NCBI RefSeq assembly: GCF_039595395.1
Contig: NZ_JBCNLP010000006.1
Location: forward strand, 5,001 to 69,000
Length of the DNA: 64,000 bases
Direction: 5' to 3'
Origin: Novosphingobium sp.
GTDB lineage: Bacteria; Pseudomonadota; Alphaproteobacteria; Sphingomonadales; Sphingomonadaceae
Both the position numbers and the translations under genes were made by a program. Each line of letters starts with the position of its first letter. The stretch's first letter is position 1. Shown piece after piece: positions 56,116 to 64,000 of the stretch. Under the pieces are notes generated by a model. It was given only the letters and a program-made list of their open reading frames with translations. It did no database searches and was not told where the DNA came from.

Positions 56116-56769
56116 TTACAGGCGGATCAGGGAGGTGATCGTCAGCCTCGCCTCGCTGAGGGTATCGCGCGACCATGACTCACCGATATCGCCGCAATGC
56201 AGGCAATTGGCAGGGTAGAGCACCAGCCGGTTGTAGCGCAGATCGGCTGCCCCGATCTGCTCGAAACTGGCGGTGCTGGCGGCGTGATAGCGGGCCGGGG
56301 GCATGCCATGGCGTGCGGCATCCGCCGCCAGAGACCCCTGCCATGCTGCCGTTCTGGCGGAACTCATGGTTTCGAAGCCGGTCGCGCGGTGGCGGTAAAA
56401 GCTGGTGCCTTGGTGGGGCGGCTCGCACAGGTAATGAACGGCAGCCAGGATCGAGCTGTCCACGGTGTCGAAATGGGGGATGCGCTGGATGGCCAGCAGG
56501 CTTGCCGGGGCGCAGGTCGTCACGGCGAAGCTGGTCCGCAGGATCTGTATGGTTTGCGCGTTCAGAATGGGCGTCAGCAGGTCATGCAGCCAGTTCGGAT
56601 AGGCGGGCGGTGTCTCGGCGCGGATGCCGGGATAGAGGTCTCCCTCGGCCTTCGCAAAGGTCTGATCGAGCGCGTGTTCGACCAATTGTGCCGGGTGAGG
56701 ATGCGCGTCATCGATCAGCCAGAGCGGCACCCCTTCGTTCCCCATGCGCAGGCAGGTGGCGGCAGGCAT
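56116..56769 (-). CDS. DUF6445 family protein (2OG-oxygenase-like)
   Basis: A 217-residue protein like the DUF6445 proteins found beside tryptophan-halogenase and SapC genes. IPHFDTVDSS and the later YNRLVLYPANCLHCGDIG supply an H-x-D and a distal His, matching a double-stranded beta-helix Fe(II)/2-oxoglutarate site. HYLCEPPHQGTSFYRHRATG is the conserved strand pair. The natural substrate is unknown. Its ATG is three bases after the SapC stop codon, so it is in the same operon, downstream of SapC and the halogenase. Confidence 0.8.
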   Translation of the reverse strand: MPAATCLRMGNEGVPLWLIDDAHPHPAQLVEHALDQTFAKAEGDLYPGIRAETPPAYPNWLHDLLTPILNAQTIQILRTSFAVTTCAPASLLAIQRIPHFDTVDSSILAAVHYLCEPPHQGTSFYRHRATGFETMSSARTAAWQGSLAADAARHGMPPARYHAASTASFEQIGAADLRYNRLVLYPANCLHCGDIGESWSRDTLSEARLTITSLIRL

Positions 56770-56772
56770 AAT

Positions 56773-57483
56773 TCAGCTCGCGGCGACCGTGAACCATTGC
56801 GAATGGGCCGCCAGCCGCGCGTTTTTGCGCCGGACCAGCCCCGACACATGGTTCAGCGACAGGGCGATCGCGGCCAGATCCATCACCGTGGCGAAATCCT
56901 CGATCTCGTGATGAGCGCGGGCCAGAGCGTTTTCATCCACATTGTACAGGCCCGTCAGCAGGCTGGTGGAGCCATCGTTGAAGGTGAGGTCCAGCTTGAC
57001 CTCGGTGATGAGCTTGCGGGCCAGGGCAAGGTCGATCAGGCTGCGGGTGGGCTGTTGCCCCTGCAGCAAGCGCGCCAGCATGGCCTGAATGGCGGCAAAG
57101 TAGTCACTGTCGCTGCCATCGGCCGCCGTGATGGTGCAGGGCCCATCGGGCGTGATCGCCGGGCTGGCCGTATCAATGCAGACCGCGCCGCCCTCACCGA
57201 CAAAGAAGGGCAGCCGCAACAGGTTGAGCGGCAGATGATCGCCATCGAGCGTCTCACCGTTCCAGAACAGGTTTTCGTGCGGCGCCAGCCCCATCAGCGC
57301 GGCAGGATAGAACTGCCCGGTTTCCCCATCCTTGGCGAAGAAAATGGGGAACTGGCTGGCCACGGTCCTGATCTCACTGGCGACCAGCGGCACCAGATGC
57401 ACCGAAGCGGCGGCTGTTGCGGCCCTGGCCGGGTCGATGCGCAGATGGGCGTGGGCCTGTCGGGTCAGGGTTTCGATGGTCAA
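56773..57483 (-). CDS. SapC family protein
   Basis: A 236-residue protein with the SapC-family layout: VHLVPLVASEIRTVASQFPI, FAKDGETGQFYPAALMGL, ENLFWNGETLDGDHLPLNLLRLPFFVG and the C-terminal WFTVAAS. The name comes from a Campylobacter S-layer export gene, but in sphingomonads and Caulobacter the family travels with halogenase-like and TonB receptor genes and has no established function. It lies 10 bp after the halogenase gene and 3 bp before DUF6445 in a tight operon. Confidence 0.88.
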   Translation of the reverse strand: MTIETLTRQAHAHLRIDPARAATAAASVHLVPLVASEIRTVASQFPIFFAKDGETGQFYPAALMGLAPHENLFWNGETLDGDHLPLNLLRLPFFVGEGGAVCIDTASPAITPDGPCTITAADGSDSDYFAAIQAMLARLLQGQQPTRSLIDLALARKLITEVKLDLTFNDGSTSLLTGLYNVDENALARAHHEIEDFATVMDLAAIALSLNHVSGLVRRKNARLAAHSQWFTVAAS

Positions 57484-57493
57484 GGCCGGCCTT

Positions 57494-59029
57494 TCACAGC
57501 GGAGGGAAGCGGTAGTCGCGCAGCTTGTTGAGCAGCGCGCGGTTGGTGGGCATCATGCTGGCCAGCTTGCGCTTCATCGCCGTGTTCTGCGCGAAGGCAT
57601 CCATGGCCGCGTCCCGCCGGGCAAGTGTGGCGGGGGCGCAGGCGGTCTGAAAACCCATGCCATAGAGCACATAGTGATAGCTCGCCGCCGGGAACATTTC
57701 ATGCGCGCTGGCGAAATCATGCTCGCCGGGGGGCGTGTGGCGCCACAGGTCCAACTGGTCCTGCAAGTCCTGCGGGATGGTCGCGGGATCGCGGTTGTCA
57801 CGCCAGAAGGCGCTGTCGTCGCGTTCGGACAGGATATAGTGCAGCTTCAGGAACTCGATCACCCGGTCCCAGCGGTAGCGCGTCATCGTGTTGAAGCGGC
57901 GGGCGACAAAATCCATCGCCCGGCGCGTGGCGGGCATGGCATTGGCGATGTAATCGGCCGACAGCTCGATCATCACCAGCGCCGATGCCTCCAGCGGTTC
58001 GAGGAAGCCCGCGGCAAGGCCCACGGCGACCACATTGTTCTTCCAGAAGGTCTCGCGGTGGCCCGAGCGGATGGGGATCGTCCTTGTCGAAAGCCCGGCA
58101 AAGGCGGGGCCGACATAGGCCGCCAGCGCTTCCTCGGCCTGCTCCGCGCTGCCGTGGCGGCTGGACCAGACATAGCCCACGCCGCGCCGGTTCTGCAGGC
58201 CGATATCCCAGATCCAGCCATGCTTCTGCGCGGTGGAGACGGTATGGGCGGTGATCGGGCTGTCGGCCTCCTCATAGGGCACCTGCACGGCCAGCGCCCG
58301 GTCGATGAACAGCACATCGCTGCGGTCGATAAAGGGCACATCCAGCGCCTGCCCCAGCAGCAGCGAGGCAAAGCCGGAGCAATCGACGAAAAGATCGGCG
58401 CGAATAGGCCCGGATTTGCTGCCGACAACGGCGGCGACATCGCCCGCCTCATTCAGCTCGACATGGTTGATCGTGTCGTCGATGTGGCGCACGCCCAGCT
58501 TGTTCACGCAATGATCGTGCAGCAGTTCGCCCAGCCGCACCGCATCAAGGTGATAGGCATAATTGGCGATGCCGCCATAGTCGGGCGAGGTGATGAGCTT
58601 GGGCGCCAGCCCGTTCTCGCACAGAAAGTCCTGAAAGCAGACCGCATCGGAATAGGACATCGCGTCGCCGCCTGCCGAGGCCTCATGCCAATAGGGCGCC
58701 AGATCGAGATCCGGGAAACCCTGAGGCAGCACCAGCGGGTGATAATAGGCGTCATCCGCCTTGCCCGTGCGCCATCGGGCGAATTTGGCCCCCTGTTTGA
58801 ACGAGGCGTTGCAGGCGCGGATAAAGTCGGTTTCGGCGATGCCGATCTTGCGCAGCGTGTTGCGCATGGTGGGCCAGGTGCCCTCCCCGACCCCGATGGT
58901 GCCGCGCTCCAGACTTTCCACCAGCGTGACGTCAAGGTCTTTCCCGTGGCGCGCGGCGATCAGGCCTGCTGTCAGCCAGCCTGCCGAGCCGCCGCCCACG
59001 ATGCAGATCGATCGAATGTCGCGGGTCAT
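57494..59029 (-). CDS. Flavin-dependent tryptophan-halogenase family protein
   Basis: A 511-residue FAD enzyme of the PrnA/RebH group. Seen: SICIVGGGSAGWLTAG (FAD), the probable catalytic Lys in CNASFKQGAKFARW, the Glu of FLEPLEASAL at the position of PrnA Glu346, and WIWDIGLQNRRGVGYV where true halogenases have WxWxIP, so the motif Pro is Gly here. It needs FADH2, O2 and halide; related cluster enzymes from sphingomonads and Xanthomonas prefer bromination of indoles in vitro. It is downstream of a TonB receptor with FecI/FecR control, so its substrate probably enters through that receptor. Confidence 0.88.
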   Translation of the reverse strand: MTRDIRSICIVGGGSAGWLTAGLIAARHGKDLDVTLVESLERGTIGVGEGTWPTMRNTLRKIGIAETDFIRACNASFKQGAKFARWRTGKADDAYYHPLVLPQGFPDLDLAPYWHEASAGGDAMSYSDAVCFQDFLCENGLAPKLITSPDYGGIANYAYHLDAVRLGELLHDHCVNKLGVRHIDDTINHVELNEAGDVAAVVGSKSGPIRADLFVDCSGFASLLLGQALDVPFIDRSDVLFIDRALAVQVPYEEADSPITAHTVSTAQKHGWIWDIGLQNRRGVGYVWSSRHGSAEQAEEALAAYVGPAFAGLSTRTIPIRSGHRETFWKNNVVAVGLAAGFLEPLEASALVMIELSADYIANAMPATRRAMDFVARRFNTMTRYRWDRVIEFLKLHYILSERDDSAFWRDNRDPATIPQDLQDQLDLWRHTPPGEHDFASAHEMFPAASYHYVLYGMGFQTACAPATLARRDAAMDAFAQNTAMKRKLASMMPTNRALLNKLRDYRFPPL

Positions 59030-59080
59030 TGCCTTGTGGTCATCCTCATGCCTGCGGCTTGTCTTGTCTTATCATTGTGG

Positions 59081-59109
59081 GCCGGTGGGAGGGGTGCCCT
59101 CCCACCGGC
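59081..59109. terminator. Strong hairpin between TonB receptor and halogenase
   Basis: GCCGGTGGGAGGG-gtg-CCCTCCCACCGGC is a perfect 13-bp stem with a 3-base loop in the 90-bp gap. A T-run follows only on the plus strand. For the minus-strand genes it may act as partial attenuator or RNA-stabilising stem, lowering halogenase output relative to receptor. Confidence 0.6.
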
Positions 59110-59119
59110 ATGTTTTTGA

Positions 59120-62100
59120 TCAGAAATTGACCCTTGCGCCAAATTTGAACCGGCGCCCGGAGTCTTCTGCATAGAGGAACTGGTTGGTGTAGTAGGCGTA
59201 TTTCAAGGTCATCGCATTGGTCAAGTTGGCCCCTTCGACAAAGACCGCCACCTGCGGGGTGATGTGATAGGTGAGGCTGGCATCGAGTTGGCCGTAGGAA
59301 CGCACCTGCGTCACCGCCTGACCCGCGCCATTGAGCGGAGGCGGGGCGAGATATTGCAGGAAATGATCGCGCCAGTTGTAGGCGACGCGGGCCTCGATCC
59401 CGTGCTTGTCATAGAACAGCACCGCATTGGCCGAGTTCGACAGGCCGGTCAGCGCGAATTTGTTGGTCAGGTCCTGCGGGTTGAGGTGGCGGTTCGATCC
59501 CACCAGAGTCCCGTTGATCTGAAAGCCGAAGCCGGTCTGGCCAAGGCTGTGCTGCCACGCCGCCTCAAGCCCGGTGACGGTGGCATCCTGCCCGTTGACC
59601 GGCGCGGTGATGGTGAACTGGGCCGCCGTGTTGCTGGCCGGATCGAGCAGCGGCGTGCCCGATGCGTTGGCAACAGGGCCGGTCGTCTGGTTCAGCACGA
59701 TAAAGTTGTTGACGCTCTTCAGGTAGGCGCCAAGCGAAATGTAACTGGCCGGCGCGTAGTAATACTCCGCCGAAATATCGAGATTGCTCGATTTGAAGGG
59801 TTTGAGGTCCGGATTGCCCCGGCTGGCGGCAAAGTTGCCGGGGCGCAGCGTGATCAGCGTGGTCACCGGCGAAAGCTGCTCCAGCGTGGGCCGGGTGATG
59901 GTCTGCGAGGCGGCAAAGCGCAGGGTGAAGTCGTTGGTCACCAGCCACTTCAGCGCGATGTTGGGCAGGATGTCGAGATAATGCGTCGAGCCCACCGTGC
60001 GGGTCGAACCCGAGGAGGCCGAGCCATATTGCGTCTGGTCGTTCGCCAGCTTCACCAACGAAGTATAGGCGGTGGCCAGCCCGTTGACATTGGTGGAAGT
60101 ATCCTCGAACCGCACGCCCGCCACGATGGAGATCGGGCGATTGGCGATGCTGCCCTTGAACTCGGTTTCCAGATAGGCACCCAGCACCCGCTCCTTGACG
60201 ATGGTGTCATTCACCAACGGCGGGGCGAAGGTGAAGCCGGGGCCTTGCTGCGCGGTGATCGCGCTGAACAGGCTGGGGCCATCGAAGGTCTGCCATTGGG
60301 TGGGCAGGCGGTTGGACCCGCTCACCCCCGAGAGGAAGCCGCTGCCCGCATTGAACACGCTGATCGGCACGTTGGACGGCGCGGGCAGGTTGTAGCCGCA
60401 GGTGGTGCAGCCGCTGCCGCCATCGTTGGAATAGAGCGCGGTGTCCTTGCGGTCGTGGGAGTAGTAGAGGCCCCAGTTGGCCTTCACCAGCCCCTCGTCG
60501 CTTTCACCCTTGTAGGTGAAATCGGCGCGGACCTGGGTGACTTCATCCTTGATGCCATAGCCGCGCAGCAGCATGACATGCTGGCACATCGGCTCGCCCG
60601 CGCCGACGGTGGTGCTGTTGGCCGGCGTGCCGGAATTGGTCACGGCGCTGCCGCAGGGGCTGGCGGGATTGGCGAAGGTGGGCAGGGTTTCGGTCTGCCA
60701 CGGCAGGATGGCGCCATCCGACTGATAGCGCGACGAGCCGGTGAGATAGCCCAGCAGCGCCAGATAGGCCTCCTTGCCGCCGTTCTCGTCTTCCTTGGCC
60801 AGCGAATAGGAGCCATCCAGCGTGGCGCTGATGGTGGGCGAGATCTGCCAGTCGACGTTCAGGCCGAATTCGCGGGTGTTGGTGCGCTTGTCGAACTTCT
60901 TGTCGTGAAAATCGGTGGCGATGCCGCTGGCCTGGGTCATGTCGGTGACGGTGCCATTGGCATCGGTCTTCACATTGGTCAGGTTCGATGCGGTGAACCA
61001 GTGGCCATAGGAGCGCGTGTCGGTGGTGTTGGTGAATTTGGTGTAGAGCGCGTCGGCGGTGATCGTCACGTCATCATTGGGCCGGTATTGCAGCACCAGC
61101 GTGCCGCCGATGCGCTCGCGATCCTCACGCGTGACCTTGGAGTCGAAGTTCTGGGGCACAAAGATGTTGCCCTGCGGATTGCTCGAACTGACAAGACCGG
61201 CGCCGCCGTTGACCTGCGCTGCTGGCACGCCGGGGTTGACCAGCCAGCCATCGGTCTGCGCCTGGCTCAGGCGGGTGAAGCGCTTCTGATAGCTGCCCGA
61301 AAGCAGCACGCCCAGCTTGCCGTCGGCAAAGGTATCGGCAAACAGGAAGGAGGCGTCGGGCGCGACCTTCTTGGCGTTGCCGTCATAATTGCCATCGATC
61401 GAGGCGGAAAATTTGCGCCCCTTATAGTCGAAAGGGCGCGCGGTCTTGATGTTGACCGTGGAGCCGACACCGCCGGACTGAAAACGCGCGGTCGAGGATT
61501 TGTAGACCTCCACGCCCGAAACCAGCTCCGAGGCCAGCGTATCGAAGGAGAAAGCGCGGCCGGATGCCTGGCTGGGGTCGGTGGGGGTGGCGATCTGGCG
61601 GCCGTTGACCAGCACCGTGTTGAATTCCGGGCCAAAACCGCGCACCGTGATGAAGGCGCCTTCACCGCCCGAGCGGTCGATCGACACGCCGGTGATGCGC
61701 TGCAGCGATTCAGCAAGGTTGGCGTCCGGCAGCTTGCCGATGTCCTTGGTGGAAATGGCGTCGACAATGCCCGAGGAGGCGCGCTTGATCCCGCGCGACG
61801 TATCGAGGCTGGCGCGCAGCCCGGTGACGACGATCGCCTGCCTCTCGGGCTCCGCCGCGGGTGGAGGAGGGGCCGAAGCCGGGGCCGCAGCGCCATCCTG
61901 CATGCTGCCCGTGCTGGCCAGCGCAAACTGCCCGCCCGGGGCGGCGCCGCGCGCGGAAATCTGGCGGGCGATGATGGCATAGGTGCGCGGACCGGTCTGG
62001 CGGGCGACAAGCCCGGTGCCGGCAAAAAGCTGATCGATGGCATTGCCGACGGTCAGTTCGCCGCGCACCGCATTGGTACGCACCGCATGGGTGACCTTGC

Positions 62101-62281
62101 GCGAGGCGATGATCTGCACATCGGCCTGATGGCCCAGCAGACCGATCGCGGTTTCGGCGGATTGTGCTTCGATGGCGAAGGTCCGGGTCTGTGCGGCGGC
62201 CTGCGCACTTGCTGGCGCGGTAACGGCGCAGACAATGCTTGCTGACGCAAAAAGCGCGCCACGAAGCGTGGTTCTCAACAT
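59120..62281 (-). CDS. TonB-dependent receptor with STN signalling domain
   Basis: A 1053-residue receptor. After a signal peptide (ASA-QAAAQ), residues about 32-110 form a secretin/TonB short N-terminal (STN) domain (TFAIEAQSAETAIGLLGHQ, NAIDQLFAGTGLVARQ), which talks to FecR. A Pro/Ala linker leads to the TonB box-like RQAIVVTGLRASLDTSR, the plug (LPDANLAESLQRITGVSIDR, FITVRGFGPEFNTVLVNGR) and a long barrel ending FKFGARVNF. The LPDANLAESLQRITGVSI signature marks the large receptor class that imports oligosaccharides or peptides. GGAGGGG precedes the ATG. The sigma and anti-sigma genes are immediately upstream. Confidence 0.92.
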   Translation of the reverse strand: MLRTTLRGALFASASIVCAVTAPASAQAAAQTRTFAIEAQSAETAIGLLGHQADVQIIASRKVTHAVRTNAVRGELTVGNAIDQLFAGTGLVARQTGPRTYAIIARQISARGAAPGGQFALASTGSMQDGAAAPASAPPPPAAEPERQAIVVTGLRASLDTSRGIKRASSGIVDAISTKDIGKLPDANLAESLQRITGVSIDRSGGEGAFITVRGFGPEFNTVLVNGRQIATPTDPSQASGRAFSFDTLASELVSGVEVYKSSTARFQSGGVGSTVNIKTARPFDYKGRKFSASIDGNYDGNAKKVAPDASFLFADTFADGKLGVLLSGSYQKRFTRLSQAQTDGWLVNPGVPAAQVNGGAGLVSSSNPQGNIFVPQNFDSKVTREDRERIGGTLVLQYRPNDDVTITADALYTKFTNTTDTRSYGHWFTASNLTNVKTDANGTVTDMTQASGIATDFHDKKFDKRTNTREFGLNVDWQISPTISATLDGSYSLAKEDENGGKEAYLALLGYLTGSSRYQSDGAILPWQTETLPTFANPASPCGSAVTNSGTPANSTTVGAGEPMCQHVMLLRGYGIKDEVTQVRADFTYKGESDEGLVKANWGLYYSHDRKDTALYSNDGGSGCTTCGYNLPAPSNVPISVFNAGSGFLSGVSGSNRLPTQWQTFDGPSLFSAITAQQGPGFTFAPPLVNDTIVKERVLGAYLETEFKGSIANRPISIVAGVRFEDTSTNVNGLATAYTSLVKLANDQTQYGSASSGSTRTVGSTHYLDILPNIALKWLVTNDFTLRFAASQTITRPTLEQLSPVTTLITLRPGNFAASRGNPDLKPFKSSNLDISAEYYYAPASYISLGAYLKSVNNFIVLNQTTGPVANASGTPLLDPASNTAAQFTITAPVNGQDATVTGLEAAWQHSLGQTGFGFQINGTLVGSNRHLNPQDLTNKFALTGLSNSANAVLFYDKHGIEARVAYNWRDHFLQYLAPPPLNGAGQAVTQVRSYGQLDASLTYHITPQVAVFVEGANLTNAMTLKYAYYTNQFLYAEDSGRRFKFGARVNF

Positions 62282-62313
62282 AAGCCCCTCCGGTTGTTCT
62301 TTTCGATTATCGG

Positions 62314-62332
62314 CAGATCGTTTTTTGATCTG
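62314..62332 (-). other. Stem-loop in the TonB receptor leader
   Basis: CAGATC-gtttttt-GATCTG, a 6-bp stem with a 7-base loop, lies between the FecR stop and the receptor start, about 33-52 bases before the ATG. It could be an operator, a processing site or a weak attenuator. Confidence 0.4.
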
Positions 62333-62374
62333 TCCTCCCCAAGAGTATCCTGTTTCGAAAATCCCTCTCTCAGC

Positions 62375-63334
62375 CTATGTTTTATTTTGCATGTCGCTTC
62401 CGCGTTCGATGCGGATCACATTGGGTTCGCTGGTGTTCACGCTGACGCCCAGAGAGGTCTTGAGCGCTTCGGCAAAGCCTTCGGGGTCGCTGATGCGGAA
62501 CAGGCCGTCGAACTGTTCGGCCGCCACATTGGGGTCGGCAATGACGATCTGGCACTGGTTGTAGCGGTTGAACTCCTCCGCCGCGTCCCGCAGGGTGGTG
62601 CCGTTGAGGTCGATCATGCCGTTGCGCCAGGCCAGCGCCCGGTCGACCGAGGCGGTCTCGCTCGCCTGATAATGCACCACCGCGCGTTCGCTGATGAGCG
62701 CCCGCTCCCCGGCCACCACCCGCACGCGCTGGCCGGAGTCGGCGTCGGACCATGTTTCCACGATGCCTTCCGTCACCAGCACTTCCACCCCGCCTTCGCG
62801 TTTGCGAACCGAGAAAGCGGTGCCCACCGCGCGGGCGCGCGCATTGCCCGAAGCCACGACAAAGGGGCGGGCCGCATCCTTGGCGACCTCGAACCAGGCC
62901 TCGCCCTGTGCCAGTTCGATCTGGCGCATGTGCTTGGCGAGATGCACCTTCAGTTCCGTGTCGGAATTGATCGTCATCACCGAGCCGTCACCCAGCGGCA
63001 CACGGCGAATTTCGCCCAGTTGCGTGACATAGGCCTGGCCCTGCGCCATCATGAAGCGTGAGGCCAGCACCGCGGCCCCGCTGGCCGCGACCAGCCCTCC
63101 TAGCACGCTGCGGCGCTTCCAGATGGCCGGCGAGGGGGCGGGGATAACCTCGGGCGCGCTGATGGCATCGGGCATCAGCCATGCGGCATGCGTTTGCAGC
63201 AGCAGGCCTTGCCGAATCGGGTCGACCGCCAGCCATGCCTGCAGATCGGCCTCATCCTGCGCCGACCAGTCGCCGGCATCCATGCGGGCGACCCACTGCG
63301 CCGCCTCGCCGGCGATCTGTTCGCGCGGGCTCAC
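62375..63334 (-). CDS. FecR-family anti-sigma factor
   Basis: A protein of about 319 residues. The N-terminal cytoplasmic part (ISPREQ-like start, AAQWVARMDAGDWSAQDEADLQAWL) is the DUF4880 sigma-binding region. One TM helix, VLGGLVAASGAAVLASRFM, follows at about 76-94, and the periplasmic FecR domain has VPLGDGSVMTINSDTELKV and GEAWFEVAKDAARPFVV. A C-terminal STN-like part, RDAAEEFNRYNQCQI, docks on the receptor. The start is GTG at 63334, overlapping the sigma stop by four bases (GTGA), so translation is coupled. It relays receptor occupancy to the sigma factor. Confidence 0.92.
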   Translation of the reverse strand: MSPREQIAGEAAQWVARMDAGDWSAQDEADLQAWLAVDPIRQGLLLQTHAAWLMPDAISAPEVIPAPSPAIWKRRSVLGGLVAASGAAVLASRFMMAQGQAYVTQLGEIRRVPLGDGSVMTINSDTELKVHLAKHMRQIELAQGEAWFEVAKDAARPFVVASGNARARAVGTAFSVRKREGGVEVLVTEGIVETWSDADSGQRVRVVAGERALISERAVVHYQASETASVDRALAWRNGMIDLNGTTLRDAAEEFNRYNQCQIVIADPNVAAEQFDGLFRISDPEGFAEALKTSLGVSVNTSEPNVIRIERGSDMQNKT

Positions 63335-63861
63335 GAGCGGAGCGCCTTCTGTTCGGCGGGCTGGGGTTCCTGCTCTTGCTCCAGCAGGCGCCATCCCTCG
63401 CGGATCGCGCGCACGCCGACCGAAACCTGCTTTTCAACCGCCTTTTCGGTGATGCCCATATGGCTGGCGACTTCCTTTTGCGACCATCCCTCGATCTTGC
63501 GCAATTCGACGATGCGGCGGCAGCGTTCGGGCAGGCTGGCCAGCATCATGCGCACCCGGTCAAAGGCCAGGCGGCTGGCCACCTGCTCCTCGGGCGAGGG
63601 GGAGCCATTGTCGCGATAGCTTTCGATCTCGCTGATGGCCTCGAAAGGGGCGATCTGCTGGCGCTTCAGCCGCCGTACCATCAGATTGCGGCACACGGAG
63701 AAGAAATAGGCGTGCGGGCAGTCGATATGCTCCACCCCCTCCAGCGTGACCAAGCGGCAATAGGCGTCCTGCATCAACTCATCCACCTCGTCAGGCGAGA
63801 CGCGCCGCCGCAGGAACCAGGCGCGAATGCGTGGTTCATGCGGCATGATCTCGCGCGCCAC
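63331..63861 (-). CDS. ECF sigma factor, FecI type
   Basis: A sigma70-family ECF factor of at least 176 residues. Region 2 has VDELMQDAYCRLVTL and PHAYFFSVCRNLMVRRLKRQ; region 4 has LPERCRRIVELRKIEGWSQKEVASHMGITEKAVEKQV. It directs transcription of the TonB receptor operon when released by FecR. The GTG at 63861 is the first usual start, but the same frame upstream (RALLERRRALALWVAREIM) reads like genuine FecI N-terminus back to ACG at 63915, which lies five bases after AGGGAGG. The true start may therefore be ACG or hidden by a sequence error. Confidence 0.88.
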   Translation of the reverse strand: MAREIMPHEPRIRAWFLRRRVSPDEVDELMQDAYCRLVTLEGVEHIDCPHAYFFSVCRNLMVRRLKRQQIAPFEAISEIESYRDNGSPSPEEQVASRLAFDRVRMMLASLPERCRRIVELRKIEGWSQKEVASHMGITEKAVEKQVSVGVRAIREGWRLLEQEQEPQPAEQKALRS

Positions 63862-63915
63862 CCACAGCGCAAGCGCGCGGCGACGTTCAAGCAGCGCTCG
63901 CGAATCCGTAGCCGT

Positions 63916-64000
63916 GGCACCCTCCCTGTTCGAGGTTTATCCCCTTTGACCGTCATAGAGGCCTGGCGCGCGAAAATCCCTCCCGCTGCGTCAGATATTT
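63916..64000. other. Upstream region of sigma-factor gene
   Basis: The last 85 bases include the AGGGAGG ribosome-site-like motif (about 63921-63927) and no recognisable gene. The promoter of the sigma-anti-sigma operon should be here or beyond the window. Confidence 0.35.

Noticed and set aside
59264..62245. A 993-codon open frame on the plus strand opposite the TonB receptor
   Set aside because: Its Arg/Gly/Ala/His-rich composition is that of a high-GC shadow frame, no domain is visible, and the minus strand encodes a full receptor with all expected motifs.

Overview
The window is high-GC alphaproteobacterial DNA. TonB-dependent receptors are abundant (three full-length), and there are a SapC/tryptophan-halogenase/DUF6445 cluster, an RPA-type replication initiator with ParAB, and many LysR regulators. 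This combination is typical of Sphingomonadales, most likely Novosphingobium or a close relative. The repA-parB-parA block, its iterons and its parS-like sites indicate that the window lies on a plasmid or chromid. All of this is inference from gene content; no database search was run.

Layout. 0-2 kb: a SnoaL-like protein and an RHE_PE00001/DUF1612-type plasmid gene. 2.5-7.7 kb: replication and partition, with five 17-bp iterons (four at an exact 22-bp pitch), an inverted iteron, three 16-bp parS-like palindromes, RepA, ParB and ParA. 7.8-15.8 kb: one minus-strand operon of response regulator, sensor kinase, membrane-fusion protein, CusA/CzcA-type RND pump and outer-membrane factor, a heavy-metal efflux system with its own control. 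15.9-19.4 kb: an AAA ATPase whose start codon sits in a 67-bp palindrome, a small secreted protein and a second two-component system. 19.4-25.1 kb: a TonB receptor with an Asp-rich N-terminus, an MFS exporter, an Old Yellow Enzyme and a LysR regulator.

25.5-32 kb is a C1/C2-acid locus. It holds a LysR-linked NAD-dependent formate dehydrogenase, then a LysR divergent from an operon of Tat-exported oxalate decarboxylase, an NRAMP-like transporter, a 49-residue membrane peptide and a cytochrome c. Oxalate would be split to formate and CO2, and formate oxidised to CO2 with NADH gained. 33.5-41.1 kb is a two-partner secretion pair (TpsB/TpsA); TpsA carries five near-identical 83-residue MBG repeats and a C-terminal cysteine pair. 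41.2-43.2 kb: an Rrf2 repressor with a clear promoter/operator and an NDH-2-like flavoprotein.

43.4-50.6 kb looks like a catabolic island for an unidentified sugar or sulfonated sugar: MFS, TonB receptor, LacI repressor, Gfo/Idh/MocA dehydrogenase and an SsuD-like flavin monooxygenase. 50.5-55 kb contains decayed genes, a ferritin-like protein, a katG with at least four frameshifts whose middle looks foreign (enterobacterial in style), and a cytochrome c. 55.2-64 kb: an NmrA-like protein, then one minus-strand series from an ECF sigma factor and FecR anti-sigma through a TonB receptor to a tryptophan-halogenase homologue, SapC and DUF6445. No rRNA, tRNA, CRISPR array or insertion sequence was recognised.
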